Part shown: positions 23,303 to 28,479 of the stretch, piece after piece
Layout of the letters: every line of letters starts with the position of its first letter
Numbering within the stretch: position 1 is the stretch's first letter
IMG/VR virus record: IMGVR_UViG_3300025120_000392
Span: 1-28,479 of that record
Reading direction: 5' to 3' (one strand)
DNA from: a virus
Length of the DNA: 28,479 nucleotides
Program-made: the position numbers and the translations under genes
Notes under the pieces: model-generated
What the model saw: the letters and a program-made list of their open reading frames with translations, nothing else
Database searches by the model: none
Told to the model about the DNA's origin: nothing

Positions 23303-23588
23303 AATTACCTCCTATACAAAATTTACTATTAGATATAATCTCGTCTTCGAGTTCTTTAAACGCGTCGTCTTTCATAATCTTTTTTCGTTCTTCACTTAAC
23401 CTTTCAACAAGCGGATTACTGCTCTCGGTTACCTCTATCTGAATCAATAGACCTCGATCTCGAGCATGGTCTGCTATGACTGATTTTACAAAGTCTACAG
23501 GTTCAATGCCCTCCCAATTTGATACCTTTTCATACTTCTCGTCATCAAGTTTTACATCAATGATAACGCTAAACCTTTTATACCCCAT
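23292..23588 (-). CDS. Small hypothetical phage protein
   Basis: I take the ATG at 23588 (GGAG 7 bases upstream) over the GTG at 23594, which would sit almost on the binding site. The 98-residue protein begins MGYKRFSVIIDVKLDDEK. It has a strand, a helix (DFVKSVIADHARDRG) and a second strand (LLIQIEVTE), followed by a charged helix and a C-terminus with two cysteines (FCIGGNC). No family is recognised. Both ends overlap the neighbouring genes by 11 bases. Confidence 0.7.
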   Translation of the reverse strand: MGYKRFSVIIDVKLDDEKYEKVSNWEGIEPVDFVKSVIADHARDRGLLIQIEVTESSNPLVERLSEERKKIMKDDAFKELEDEIISNSKFCIGGNCED

Positions 23589-23766
23589 TTTCACTCTCCT
23601 CTAATTCTTTAAGTTTCCTATCAAGTTCCACGTCAGTATAATCTTTCAACCCTGTGAACCCATTTAACAATACCCACTCGCACCACCCGTCTTGAACCTC
23701 TGTTGACATACTTAGTTCTTCAAATTCAAGCTCTGCAATCTTTTGTATCTTTTCTTCTCTACTCAT
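23578..23766 (-). CDS. Small acidic phage protein
   Basis: A 62-residue protein: MSREEKIQKIAELEFEELSM, then WCEWVLLNGFTGLKDYTDVELDRKLKELEE. The GF-x-GL-x-x-Y-[TS]-x-x-EL segment is shared by many small phage early proteins of unknown role. GGGGAG lies 7 bases before the ATG. The preceding gene's TAG ends immediately before the ATG. Confidence 0.75.
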   Translation of the reverse strand: MSREEKIQKIAELEFEELSMSTEVQDGWCEWVLLNGFTGLKDYTDVELDRKLKELEESENGV

Positions 23767-23958
23767 CTAAGCTCTCCCCTTTTTATTATGGTCTCGATAG
23801 ATATAATCATCACGAGTTATATCAGGGTCTGATTCTAATTCAGAAATCCACTCGTCGACTGTATCTGCTACATTATTAGGACATTCGGATAGATTAACTA
23901 CTTGGCCGTCATTGGTATACCCAACAATTTCCCACGCTATAATTTTTTCTGTCACCAT
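23767..23958 (-). CDS. Small hypothetical protein
   Basis: A 63-residue protein starting at the ATG at 23958 (GGAGG 10 bases upstream), which overlaps the stop of the small membrane-protein gene as TAATG. The longer frame back to 24024 would run through that gene and is rejected. The sequence MVTEKIIAWEIVGYTNDGQ, then an acidic helix (TVDEWISELESDPDITRDD), has no family I recognise. The first 25 residues look like a small beta-hairpin. Confidence 0.7.
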   Translation of the reverse strand: MVTEKIIAWEIVGYTNDGQVVNLSECPNNVADTVDEWISELESDPDITRDDYIYRDHNKKGRA

Positions 23959-24080
23959 TATATTAATACCTCCCTTGTTAAAAATCCAAGTGCGAACCCA
24001 AGCAACAACCCTAGTAAATACCAATTCCGTTTTTTGAGTCTTACTTCAATAGTTTCATAACTTCTGTTTCTATAACTCAT
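23958..24080 (-). CDS. Small single-pass membrane protein (40 aa)
   Basis: A 40-residue gene. The ATG (24078-24080) has GAGAGG 7 bases upstream, and its TAA overlaps the next ATG as TAATG. The N-terminal half is polar and basic (MSYRNRSYETIEVRLKKR). Residues 20-34 (WYLLGLLLGFALGFL) form one membrane span, and a short tail follows (TREVLI). The basic side before the span predicts an inside N-terminus. It is the first gene after the repeat-rich region and its promoter. Function unknown; small phage membrane proteins can be holin-like, superinfection-exclusion or host-takeover factors. Confidence 0.75.
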   Translation of the reverse strand: MSYRNRSYETIEVRLKKRNWYLLGLLLGFALGFLTREVLI

Positions 24081-24119
24081 GTTGTTTCCTCTCTAGTTAA
24101 AAAATAAAACGAATCTAAA

Positions 24120-24148
24120 ACACTACACCCTGTTTTCAATTGTGTCAA
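24120..24148 (-). promoter_or_regulatory. Putative promoter for the replication cluster
   Basis: On the minus strand TTGACA (24143-24148), a perfect -35 hexamer, is followed after 17 bases by TAGTGT (24120-24125), which matches only half of the -10 consensus. It sits about 40 bases upstream of the first gene of the cluster (ATG at 24080). Six tandem repeats lie just upstream. The weak -10 suggests it may need an activator bound to them. Confidence 0.5.
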
Positions 24149-24162
24149 ATATTGTATTACAA

Positions 24163-24172
24163 GTCGATCGAC
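24163..24172. promoter_or_regulatory. 10-bp palindrome, candidate operator
   Basis: GTCGATCGAC is a perfect palindrome. It lies between the -35 box (24143-24148) and the first 12-base repeat (24178), a position suited to a repressor or activator site. A related GTCGAC occurs at 24458-24463. The binding protein is unknown; the HTH protein at 13465-13767 is a candidate. Confidence 0.4.
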
Positions 24173-24177
24173 GGATT

Positions 24178-24254
24178 GGTTTCCCTTTAGGTTTCCATTT
24201 AGGTTTCCATTTAGGTTTCCATTTATCTTGGTTTCCATTTAGGTTTCCACTTTA
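24178..24254. repeat. Tandem 12-base repeats (iteron-like), six units
   Basis: GGTTTCCATTTA repeats at 24178 (with C for A at position 8), 24190, 24202 and 24214. After a 4-base TCTT break it repeats at 24230, and at 24242 (13 bases, one extra C). Three copies are adjacent and exact. Period 12 is close to one helical turn, so proteins would bind on nearly the same face. It is non-coding in all frames. Confidence 0.9.
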
Positions 24255-24344
24255 GATTATATTTTTTTAGGTTAAATTTTGAGTTTTAAGTTTCGGCTGC
24301 GGATTTCATATCACTGGCGAGTGGTAGGAAAAATTGAGTGAATT

Positions 24345-24381
24345 GGTCAAATAAGGTCAAACAAGGTCATATCAAGGTCAA
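24345..24381. repeat. Tandem GGTCA repeats at one-turn spacing, four units
   Basis: GGTCA begins at 24345, 24355, 24365 and 24376, so the spacing is 10, 10 and 11 bases. The units read GGTCAAATAA, GGTCAAACAA, GGTCATATCAA and GGTCAACGGC. Its minus-strand form, TTGACC, is a different motif from the 12-base family, so two different proteins or two modes of binding are likely. Confidence 0.8.
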
Positions 24382-24438
24382 CGGCGAAAAATAAACGCCC
24401 ATAATCGACCGCTATGCAATTTAAATAGCACAACCTAA

Positions 24439-24458
24439 CCATAGGTATTACCCTATGG
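24439..24458. repeat. 7-bp inverted repeat
   Basis: CCATAGG (24439-24445) and CCTATGG (24452-24458) are perfect reverse complements around TATTAC. No T-run follows on either strand, so an operator or a cruciform-type origin element is more likely than a terminator. Confidence 0.6.
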
Positions 24459-24483
24459 TCGACTTATCGCTCGTCTATGGTCG
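24453..24483. repeat. Direct repeat CTATGGTCG, two-turn spacing
   Basis: CTATGGTCG occurs at 24453-24461 and 24475-24483. The starts are 22 bases apart, about two helical turns. The left copy overlaps the right arm of the inverted repeat. With CCATAGG this makes three related half-sites in 45 bases, a typical multi-site operator layout. Confidence 0.6.
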
Positions 24484-24505
24484 CGTGGTGTTGTGGCTTA
24501 TGTAT

Positions 24506-24628
24506 TTATTTTGTGGACTGTATCAATACCCATGCAACATACACAAGTATTGCACCGCCCAAGGCGTAGAACAACACGCCCGTGAACAGTAGAATTAAAA
24601 CGAATATGAATACTATAAAGGCAATCAA
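24506..24628 (-). CDS. Small two-span membrane protein with TTG start (40 aa)
   Basis: The frame reads IAFIVFIFVLILLFTGVLFY and then ALGGAILVYVAWVLIQSTK, almost wholly hydrophobic: one long or two short membrane spans around a Gly-Gly turn. The start is TTG at 24628. An in-frame TGA (24632-24634) lies just upstream, so no longer start exists. AGGGGGG ends 8 bases before it, and the TTG overlaps the peptidase TGA as TTGA, the counterpart of the ATGA overlaps in this genome. The ATG in another frame (from about 24635) gives a poorer protein and is not preferred. Translation from TTG is inferred; a holin-like or inhibitor role cannot be told. Confidence 0.55.
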   Translation of the reverse strand: MIAFIVFIFVLILLFTGVLFYALGGAILVYVAWVLIQSTK

Positions 24629-25704
24629 TAGTCATACCCCCCTGTATCTCGTATGGCGATAACATCTTCTGCCATGAACTTCACAAGGTCAGCTATCTCG
24701 GTCGGCGTATAGTCTTTGATAGCTTTCTCGACTTCTGCGGTCGACATATAGGCGAACTCTTCATAGTCGTATATGGCGGTATTACCCCCCCGATAATCTT
24801 CATAATCCCAATCATCAGCTAACCCCCAACCACTTACGCCACTGCGATAAGAGTGTTTAGGTTCAGGTTTACGCGTGGCGGATATAGGTGCGGTCGCCCA
24901 ATTAACACTCACAAGTTTATCCCGTAGCTTAACTAGGAAGTTAAGGTCTTGAGTTTCGCGGTGCGAATGTTGTGCCATATATCCCACGCCAAGATTGGTG
25001 CATTCGGGTATGAGATGAGTAAATTCAGCAGAATCCGTATAGACACCTTTAGGGGATATTTTGAATCCCATGCCGAGTATCTTTGCAAACTCATTGCCAA
25101 ACTCATTCGAGCAACATTGTGATGAGTGTTGAGTAGTAATAACTTCATCACAACCCATGCGGTCTAAACTTATCATGTGAGTAAAGGTCTTGAAATAATC
25201 TTCCTGTTCCTCTGCCAAACATGATGAGCCAATACAACCTTGCTCTTCACCTCGGAAAAATATATAAGTGCCAAATACATTAGCTCTTATCATCTCCAAC
25301 ATAAGCCATACGCCCGACCCGTCATCTGCACCGAGACAATCCTGTTGTGTATCAACGAACGCCGTGCCGATTGAATCAATATAAACATCTTGAAGTATTC
25401 GTTCAGGTTCGGTTCTATGAACTGTATCGATATGACTTGCCCAACATATATTATTGTCAGACTTTTGGTTCGCGTTGTCATACTTGTATGCCATTATCTC
25501 ACCGCGTTCAGACTTGATAGGCGTAAAGTCTTTCATGTATCTATCGATAAACGCTTGTTCGCCTTTGCTCTCATGTTCTCGGCGGTATGAATAGATAGTG
25601 CATATATCTATAAATTCAGGATTGGTATTGTCATCACTAACAATATCCCCTTTATTCTCAATCTTTACATCTGTTACCTTTGTATCAAAAATATCGTAAC
25701 TCAT
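24625..25704 (-). CDS. M28-like zinc metallopeptidase
   Basis: The 359-residue protein starts at the ATG at 25704 (AGGAG 7 bases upstream). The longer frame back to 25971 overlaps the 746-aa gene and is rejected. The metal-ligand order of M28-type co-catalytic zinc peptidases is visible: WASHIDTVH (H91, D93), LGADDGSGV (D127), FFRGEEQGCIGSS (E153, E154), SLDRMG (D181) and YMAQHSHRET (H246 or H248), with TDSAEF before the last. M20 and M42 are related alternatives, but the short distance from E154 to H246 leaves no room for the extra M20 domain. Residues about 275-345 form an acidic Tyr/Asp-rich tail. There is no signal peptide, so it should act in the host cytoplasm. Its substrate is unknown. 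Confidence 0.82.
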   Translation of the reverse strand: MSYDIFDTKVTDVKIENKGDIVSDDNTNPEFIDICTIYSYRREHESKGEQAFIDRYMKDFTPIKSERGEIMAYKYDNANQKSDNNICWASHIDTVHRTEPERILQDVYIDSIGTAFVDTQQDCLGADDGSGVWLMLEMIRANVFGTYIFFRGEEQGCIGSSCLAEEQEDYFKTFTHMISLDRMGCDEVITTQHSSQCCSNEFGNEFAKILGMGFKISPKGVYTDSAEFTHLIPECTNLGVGYMAQHSHRETQDLNFLVKLRDKLVSVNWATAPISATRKPEPKHSYRSGVSGWGLADDWDYEDYRGGNTAIYDYEEFAYMSTAEVEKAIKDYTPTEIADLVKFMAEDVIAIRDTGGYDY

Positions 25705-25714
25705 TAAAAATCTC

Positions 25715-27955
25715 CTATGGTAAGTAAATAAAATCAGGGTTATCAATCTGGCAAGTAGTGCCGTCAGGTAAAGTCTTAACCCTTGTTTTGTGAACATGGG
25801 TAATTTTTCTAAATTCACCCCTAAATATATATTGGCTTTCATCTGTTGGTAATGTAACGAGAATATCGTCAGGTGTAACATAAGTATTAAATGTAACCTT
25901 AACAAAGTCAGTAGGTAGAATTTCTTTAACACCCAACATCTTGCAAACCTTGTTATATTCTTTTCCAACAAAAATCTTTGGTCGTTTAATTGAACATTCT
26001 AAATCCAAAAATACTTTGTAAGTTTTTTCAGTCATCACCCAACCAAGTTCAGTCGACATTAAATCATGCGACTTACTCCAATATTTCAATCCGTTAAATC
26101 TTGTTGAATACTTATTCGAGGTGTAATTGTAGTCATCATCATAATCAAGATAATTAGTGAATGGATCTTGTAACGAATCGAATCTTGGGTTCATAAATAA
26201 AGGTCTAACATATCCCGCTACATTCATATATAAATCGAATCGTTTATCATCTAATCCTGAATCTATTGCTACATAGTTTTTATCTTTATACGAATCAACA
26301 ATCTTAAATACATCAGACGAATTTCTATGGCGGTCTTCAGGAAAACTTCTGCCCTCGCATATAGGCAATCCATTTTCGTCACGCGAAAATTCATTATGAT
26401 AGTTTATTGTATTAATTTGGGGAGTTATAACCTCTCTAGCTACATCTTCAAAACATGACAAGCATAGTCTTTCTTGGTCAAGAGTGTGAGCATCATCTTC
26501 GTGTATTGATTCGTCACAATTTTCGCAATAAGTATAATTGTCATCTTCTTCATCTTCATCACTGTCTGAATATGACCGCCCGTTAGTATTTTCAAGATAA
26601 AAGTCAGTTTCATAATCGGATTCAATGTGTAAATAGTCTCGGTCGTTTATGGTTTTCTCAACCGCATAAACCCACTTATCGCCCAATTCATCATGGCTCT
26701 GCCCGTCAATATATGGCACTGAATAACTGTCATATTCTGATAACCATTTGCCGTCAAGATAAACGCCGTTTAGATTCACGCGGTCGGTATATCCGTCTGC
26801 TGACAATTTTTGTTTCAGAAAATTACCTAGCTTGGATTCACTCGCGTGGGGATATAACCTGATGTAACCTTTATGTTCATCATCACGAACAATGCTACGC
26901 CCGTGAATATATCCTTGCTCATCTTTTAAGACTGCGAGTTTCAAAACAGATTTTGGATTCGCGTAAACTTTGACGGCCCGTTTATTAGTCATACATGAGT
27001 GAGAACGCTCGTATCGTTCGCTCTGATTATCCTCATGATAAGCACTAAACCATTTGTCCTGTTGGTTATCTACTGATTCCTGATTGTTCTCGCACTTGCC
27101 GTCAATATAATCTAGCGATAAGTCATTAAATCCAGCGTGTAAAGTCAAAAAATTATCCGCGAGTTGTTTAATCTGTTTCTCGTTCAGTCCTAAAAAATCT
27201 CTGAACCTCGCGAGGTATTTTCCAAAGGTGGTCACAATCTCACGCCCTCGTTTCATGTCTGCTAAATCACGATAATATGCCACGCTACCCTCTTTGGTCA
27301 GACTTTGGTGTAAGAAAGTTAAATTATCCAAACGATTGATTTGAATTTGGTGAGTGTCATAATCATAATCAGTCCCTTGGCATAACTCTTGCCAACCCAA
27401 CATACGCCAATCTTGTTTTCTTCTTAAATCGATAACCTCGTTGTAGTCCGATATAGTCGGATATCCTATTTTTGCAAAGTTATTATATTTCCGTCTCATC
27501 TCAAGATTTTTAGTCTTTAAAACTGACAATCCATATATACCCGTAAATATCAATTTAGAGTAGGCGTTCGCAATATCAATCTGATAACTTAACATCATTG
27601 CAAATTTTGTTCCTGAATCCAAATTGCTCGACCTTGCATTTGCCTTAATAAAACTCAAGGCGTAGCTTAATTCTTTCCCTTGGTCGTGCCATACTTTATG
27701 TTCACTTCGATATATAACTCGGTTCTTATTGCCATATCTCTTTATATCCCCGTTCCAATTCTCACGAATATAATTAAGCATGGTGCTTTTATAATACGAT
27801 TGAGCCGTATAACTACCCGTCTCATAATGACTTAAAACGCCATGAGCCGTATTCGATAGTTTCATCAATCGGGTTTCCCCTTTGGATTCCTGTTGGTTTC
27901 CTATTTGGGTAATATTTTCTGATACTTCTGGTGCTATTGTTTCATATTCAGTCAT
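25715..27955 (-). CDS. 746-aa phage protein with SCM motif and zinc ribbon, function unknown
   Basis: The ATG at 27955 has AAGGA 6 bases upstream. Residues about 35-290 are helical with no known domain. Residues 318-345 carry SHSCMTNKRAVKVYANPKSV (S320-C321-M322), then HGRSIV, RLYPHASESKLGNFLKQKL and VPYIDG (413-418), a pattern I have seen in large phage and plasmid proteins of unknown function. An acidic run (462-473) leads into a zinc ribbon with C477, C480, C498 and C501 (YCENCDESI ... CLSCFEDV). The C-terminal 150 residues contain a repeated-looking beta segment ending NPDFIYLP. It sits 10 bases upstream of the peptidase gene. No catalytic site can be assigned. Confidence 0.82.
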   Translation of the reverse strand: MTEYETIAPEVSENITQIGNQQESKGETRLMKLSNTAHGVLSHYETGSYTAQSYYKSTMLNYIRENWNGDIKRYGNKNRVIYRSEHKVWHDQGKELSYALSFIKANARSSNLDSGTKFAMMLSYQIDIANAYSKLIFTGIYGLSVLKTKNLEMRRKYNNFAKIGYPTISDYNEVIDLRRKQDWRMLGWQELCQGTDYDYDTHQIQINRLDNLTFLHQSLTKEGSVAYYRDLADMKRGREIVTTFGKYLARFRDFLGLNEKQIKQLADNFLTLHAGFNDLSLDYIDGKCENNQESVDNQQDKWFSAYHEDNQSERYERSHSCMTNKRAVKVYANPKSVLKLAVLKDEQGYIHGRSIVRDDEHKGYIRLYPHASESKLGNFLKQKLSADGYTDRVNLNGVYLDGKWLSEYDSYSVPYIDGQSHDELGDKWVYAVEKTINDRDYLHIESDYETDFYLENTNGRSYSDSDEDEEDDNYTYCENCDESIHEDDAHTLDQERLCLSCFEDVAREVITPQINTINYHNEFSRDENGLPICEGRSFPEDRHRNSSDVFKIVDSYKDKNYVAIDSGLDDKRFDLYMNVAGYVRPLFMNPRFDSLQDPFTNYLDYDDDYNYTSNKYSTRFNGLKYWSKSHDLMSTELGWVMTEKTYKVFLDLECSIKRPKIFVGKEYNKVCKMLGVKEILPTDFVKVTFNTYVTPDDILVTLPTDESQYIFRGEFRKITHVHKTRVKTLPDGTTCQIDNPDFIYLP

Positions 27956-27964
27956 ATTAGTTCC

Positions 27965-28067
27965 TTATGTTGATTTTTCAAAAAATTTCTTATTTGGGTC
28001 TGTTGGTGGTTCGTTTGTTCGTGGTTCTTTTTCTTGTGGATCTCGTGCAATTTTTAAACTCCCCAAA
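27965..28067 (-). pseudogene. -1-frame continuation of the small membrane protein
   Basis: Immediately after a run of six T (28065-28070 on the plus strand as A), the -1 frame reads LGSLKIARDPQEKEP and on to a natural-looking end ...PNKKFFEKST, stopping at TAA (27965-27967) just before the AAGGA of the next gene. Upstream, this frame has no good start codon. Together with the 59-aa frame upstream it would give an 89-residue membrane protein with a cytoplasmic tail. A one-base deletion in the T-run, a sequencing error, or ribosomal slippage are the alternatives. Confidence 0.5.
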
Positions 28068-28233
28068 AAACAAGAACAGACAACGCCAATAAAACAAGCA
28101 TAATATTGAACGCGACTAAATACCCCGCGTTTTTCCTTAGTTTATTTTCTCGGCGTATCTGTTCGCGTATCTCTTCCGCTCTGATAGTCTCTAATAAAAA
28201 CTCTTTGCGGGTTCTTTCGTTTAAGTCGTGCAT
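28054..28233 (-). CDS. Small membrane protein, apparently frameshifted (59 aa as read)
   Basis: The ATG at 28233 has AAAGGAG 10 bases upstream. The product has a charged helix (MHDLNERTRKEFLLETIRAE, then EIREQIRRENKLRK) and one membrane span (about 39-57, YLVAFNIMLVLLALSVLVF), ending right after a T6 run with WGV and a stop. The -1 frame continues with a soluble tail (listed separately). The early stop directly after the homopolymer suggests a recent or technical frameshift, or programmed slippage. The span and the basic side before it place the N-terminus inside the cell. Function unknown. Confidence 0.62.
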   Translation of the reverse strand: MHDLNERTRKEFLLETIRAEEIREQIRRENKLRKNAGYLVAFNIMLVLLALSVLVFWGV

Positions 28234-28279
28234 ATTGTCAAAACTCCTTTAAAAGTCAAAAAGTGTAAAATTAGGGGTT

Positions 28280-28310
28280 CATTTAAAGCCCGTCACGCGT
28301 TTTTTAAATG
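28280..28310. promoter_or_regulatory. Inverted repeat CATTTAAA-N15-TTTAAATG, candidate operator
   Basis: CATTTAAA (28280-28287) and TTTAAATG (28303-28310) are perfect reverse complements, and each contains the palindrome TTTAAA. It lies 47 bases upstream of the ATG at 28233. I see no convincing -35/-10 pair around it. The arms are AT-rich, so chance is a real alternative. Confidence 0.35.
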
Positions 28311-28336
28311 TTCCCCCTTGTAATGCCCTTGCTTAT

Positions 28337-28477
28337 TTAATGCTTTTCTTCTGTGTTTCGCCGTGTGTATCTTATCGGCTCATCAGTGGCGGACTTACCG
28401 CCAGACACAAAAAACGCCAAGCGTTTGACTTGGCGTTCTTGTTGTTTTAGTTGGTCGCGTAATTGTATGATGTAAGC
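28337..28477 (-). CDS. 3' end of an unidentified gene (partial)
   Basis: One minus-strand frame is open from the right edge for 46 codons. It has a helical stretch (YIIQLRDQLKQQERQVKRLA), then FFVSGGK, and a charged end, RYTRRNTEEKH, with TAA at 28337-28339. The amphipathic helix and natural-looking end favour a real protein. However, the hairpin at 28409-28437 looks like a terminator and would lie inside it. A second frame that stops earlier (TAA at 28447-28449, ending ...NYATN) would fit that terminator instead. The edge leaves both open. Confidence 0.42.
   Translation of the reverse strand, partial: AYIIQLRDQLKQQERQVKRLAFFVSGGKSATDEPIRYTRRNTEEKH
28387..28403. repeat. 6-bp hairpin next to the terminator-like structure
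   Basis: TGGCGG (28387-28392) and CCGCCA (28398-28403) form a perfect stem with a 5-base loop, just downstream of the stronger hairpin in the minus-strand direction. It lies inside the partial frame that ends at 28337, so it may be a chance result. Confidence 0.35.
28409..28437 (-). terminator. Intrinsic terminator-like hairpin with T6 (leftward)
   Basis: AACGCCAAG (28413-28421) and CTTGGCGTT (28429-28437) form a perfect 9-bp stem with a 7-base loop. In the minus-strand direction it is followed by a T run (A at 28409-28414, two of them inside the stem). This is the best intrinsic terminator in the window and would end transcription entering from beyond the right edge. It conflicts with the open frame ending at 28337. 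Confidence 0.6.
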
Positions 28478-28479
28478 TC

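Larger units (their letters stand above)
24081..24505. other. Non-coding, repeat-rich control region (possible origin)
   Basis: About 425 bases with no convincing gene on either strand. On the plus-strand map it holds, left to right: a promoter firing leftwards, a 10-base palindrome, six 12-13-base repeats, an AT-rich stretch (about 24255-24295), four GGTCA repeats at one-turn spacing, a 7-bp inverted repeat and a 9-base direct repeat at two-turn spacing. Iterons next to an AT-rich stretch are the usual make-up of a replication origin, and protein-binding arrays upstream of a promoter are the usual make-up of a control region. Either or both may apply. It separates the replication cluster from the peptidase/746-aa block. 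Confidence 0.65.

Noticed and set aside
23767-24024. 85-aa form of the gene at 23767
   Set aside because: Its first 22 codons are an off-frame reading of the small membrane-protein gene (23958-24080).
24178-24254. CRISPR array
   Set aside because: Repeats are 12 bases and adjacent, with no unique spacers, and no cas genes are present.
24340-24440. 31-aa minus-strand frame starting near 24440
   Set aside because: It runs through the inverted repeat and the GGTCA repeats, has a weak binding site, and gives a featureless peptide.
24512-24636. ATG frame just after the GGGGGG near the peptidase end
   Set aside because: The product is Cys/Arg-rich and unnatural, while the TTG frame gives a clean membrane protein.
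24625-25971. Longer form of the peptidase (448 aa) starting at 25971
   Set aside because: The extra 89 residues lie over the 746-aa gene, look like a shadow frame, and the ATG at 25704 has a good AGGAG.
27882-28103. 73-aa plus-strand frame
   Set aside because: It is antisense to the 746-aa gene start and the small membrane protein; no binding site.
1-28479. tRNA genes, integrase, insertion sequences or attachment sites
   Set aside because: No cloverleaf-like segments, recombinase motifs or flanking terminal repeats were seen by eye; a tRNA scan was not possible.

Overview
The window is a stretch of a tailed double-stranded DNA phage genome, AT-rich by eye. It was read from sequence alone, so family names rest on motifs and not on database searches. 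The gene set (family A DNA polymerase, SNF2-type helicase, primase-helicase, DUF2815-type ssDNA-binding protein, VRR-NUC, DUF3310, very long virion-type protein) is typical of podovirus- or small siphovirus-like phages of aquatic bacteria. The host cannot be named. No integrase, tRNA, CRISPR array or insertion sequence was seen.

Layout. (1) 1-10446, plus strand: the end of one gene, then three late-type genes. Two are mid-sized Gln/Ala-rich proteins carrying small phage N-terminal motifs. The third is a 2578-residue polyvalent protein with a hydrophobic N-terminal part, coiled coils, a repeated linker module, a zincin-like HExxxH site and an LPD38-like C-terminal part. (2) 10441-24080, minus strand: a tightly packed early/replication cluster with many ATGA, TAATG and TGATG overlaps. 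In transcription order it holds a 40-aa membrane protein, several small phage proteins, VRR-NUC nuclease, DUF3310, two tiny zinc-ribbon proteins, DNA polymerase (forced TTG start), a 2OG-Fe(II) oxygenase-like protein, an HNH nuclease with an unusual repeat region, a PD-(D/E)XK nuclease with a likely Fe-S cluster, the SNF2 helicase with its own promoter, two small proteins, a Cys-rich protein, the ssDNA-binding protein, a helix-turn-helix regulator, the primase-helicase and a last small protein. The plus and minus blocks converge and overlap by 6 bp at 10441-10446. (3) 24081-24505: a non-coding control region with two families of tandem repeats, an AT-rich segment, palindromes and a promoter. 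It is the best candidate in the window for a replication origin or master regulatory region. (4) 24506-28479, minus strand: a less familiar block with a 40-aa membrane protein, an M28-like zinc peptidase, a 746-residue protein of unknown function, and a small membrane protein that looks frameshifted. A further partial gene and/or terminator lies at the right edge.

How the parts fit. The minus-strand cluster encodes most of a replisome: a primase-helicase, a polymerase with proofreading, an ssDNA-binding protein, a remodelling helicase and several nucleases. The ssDNA-binding protein and its upstream neighbour share a C-terminal tail, which suggests a common partner. The helix-turn-helix protein inside the cluster and the repeat array at its head suggest self-contained regulation. 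The plus-strand giant protein is probably packaged in the virion and delivered with the DNA. The least explained parts are the repeat-rich control region and the peptidase/746-aa/membrane-protein block to its right.
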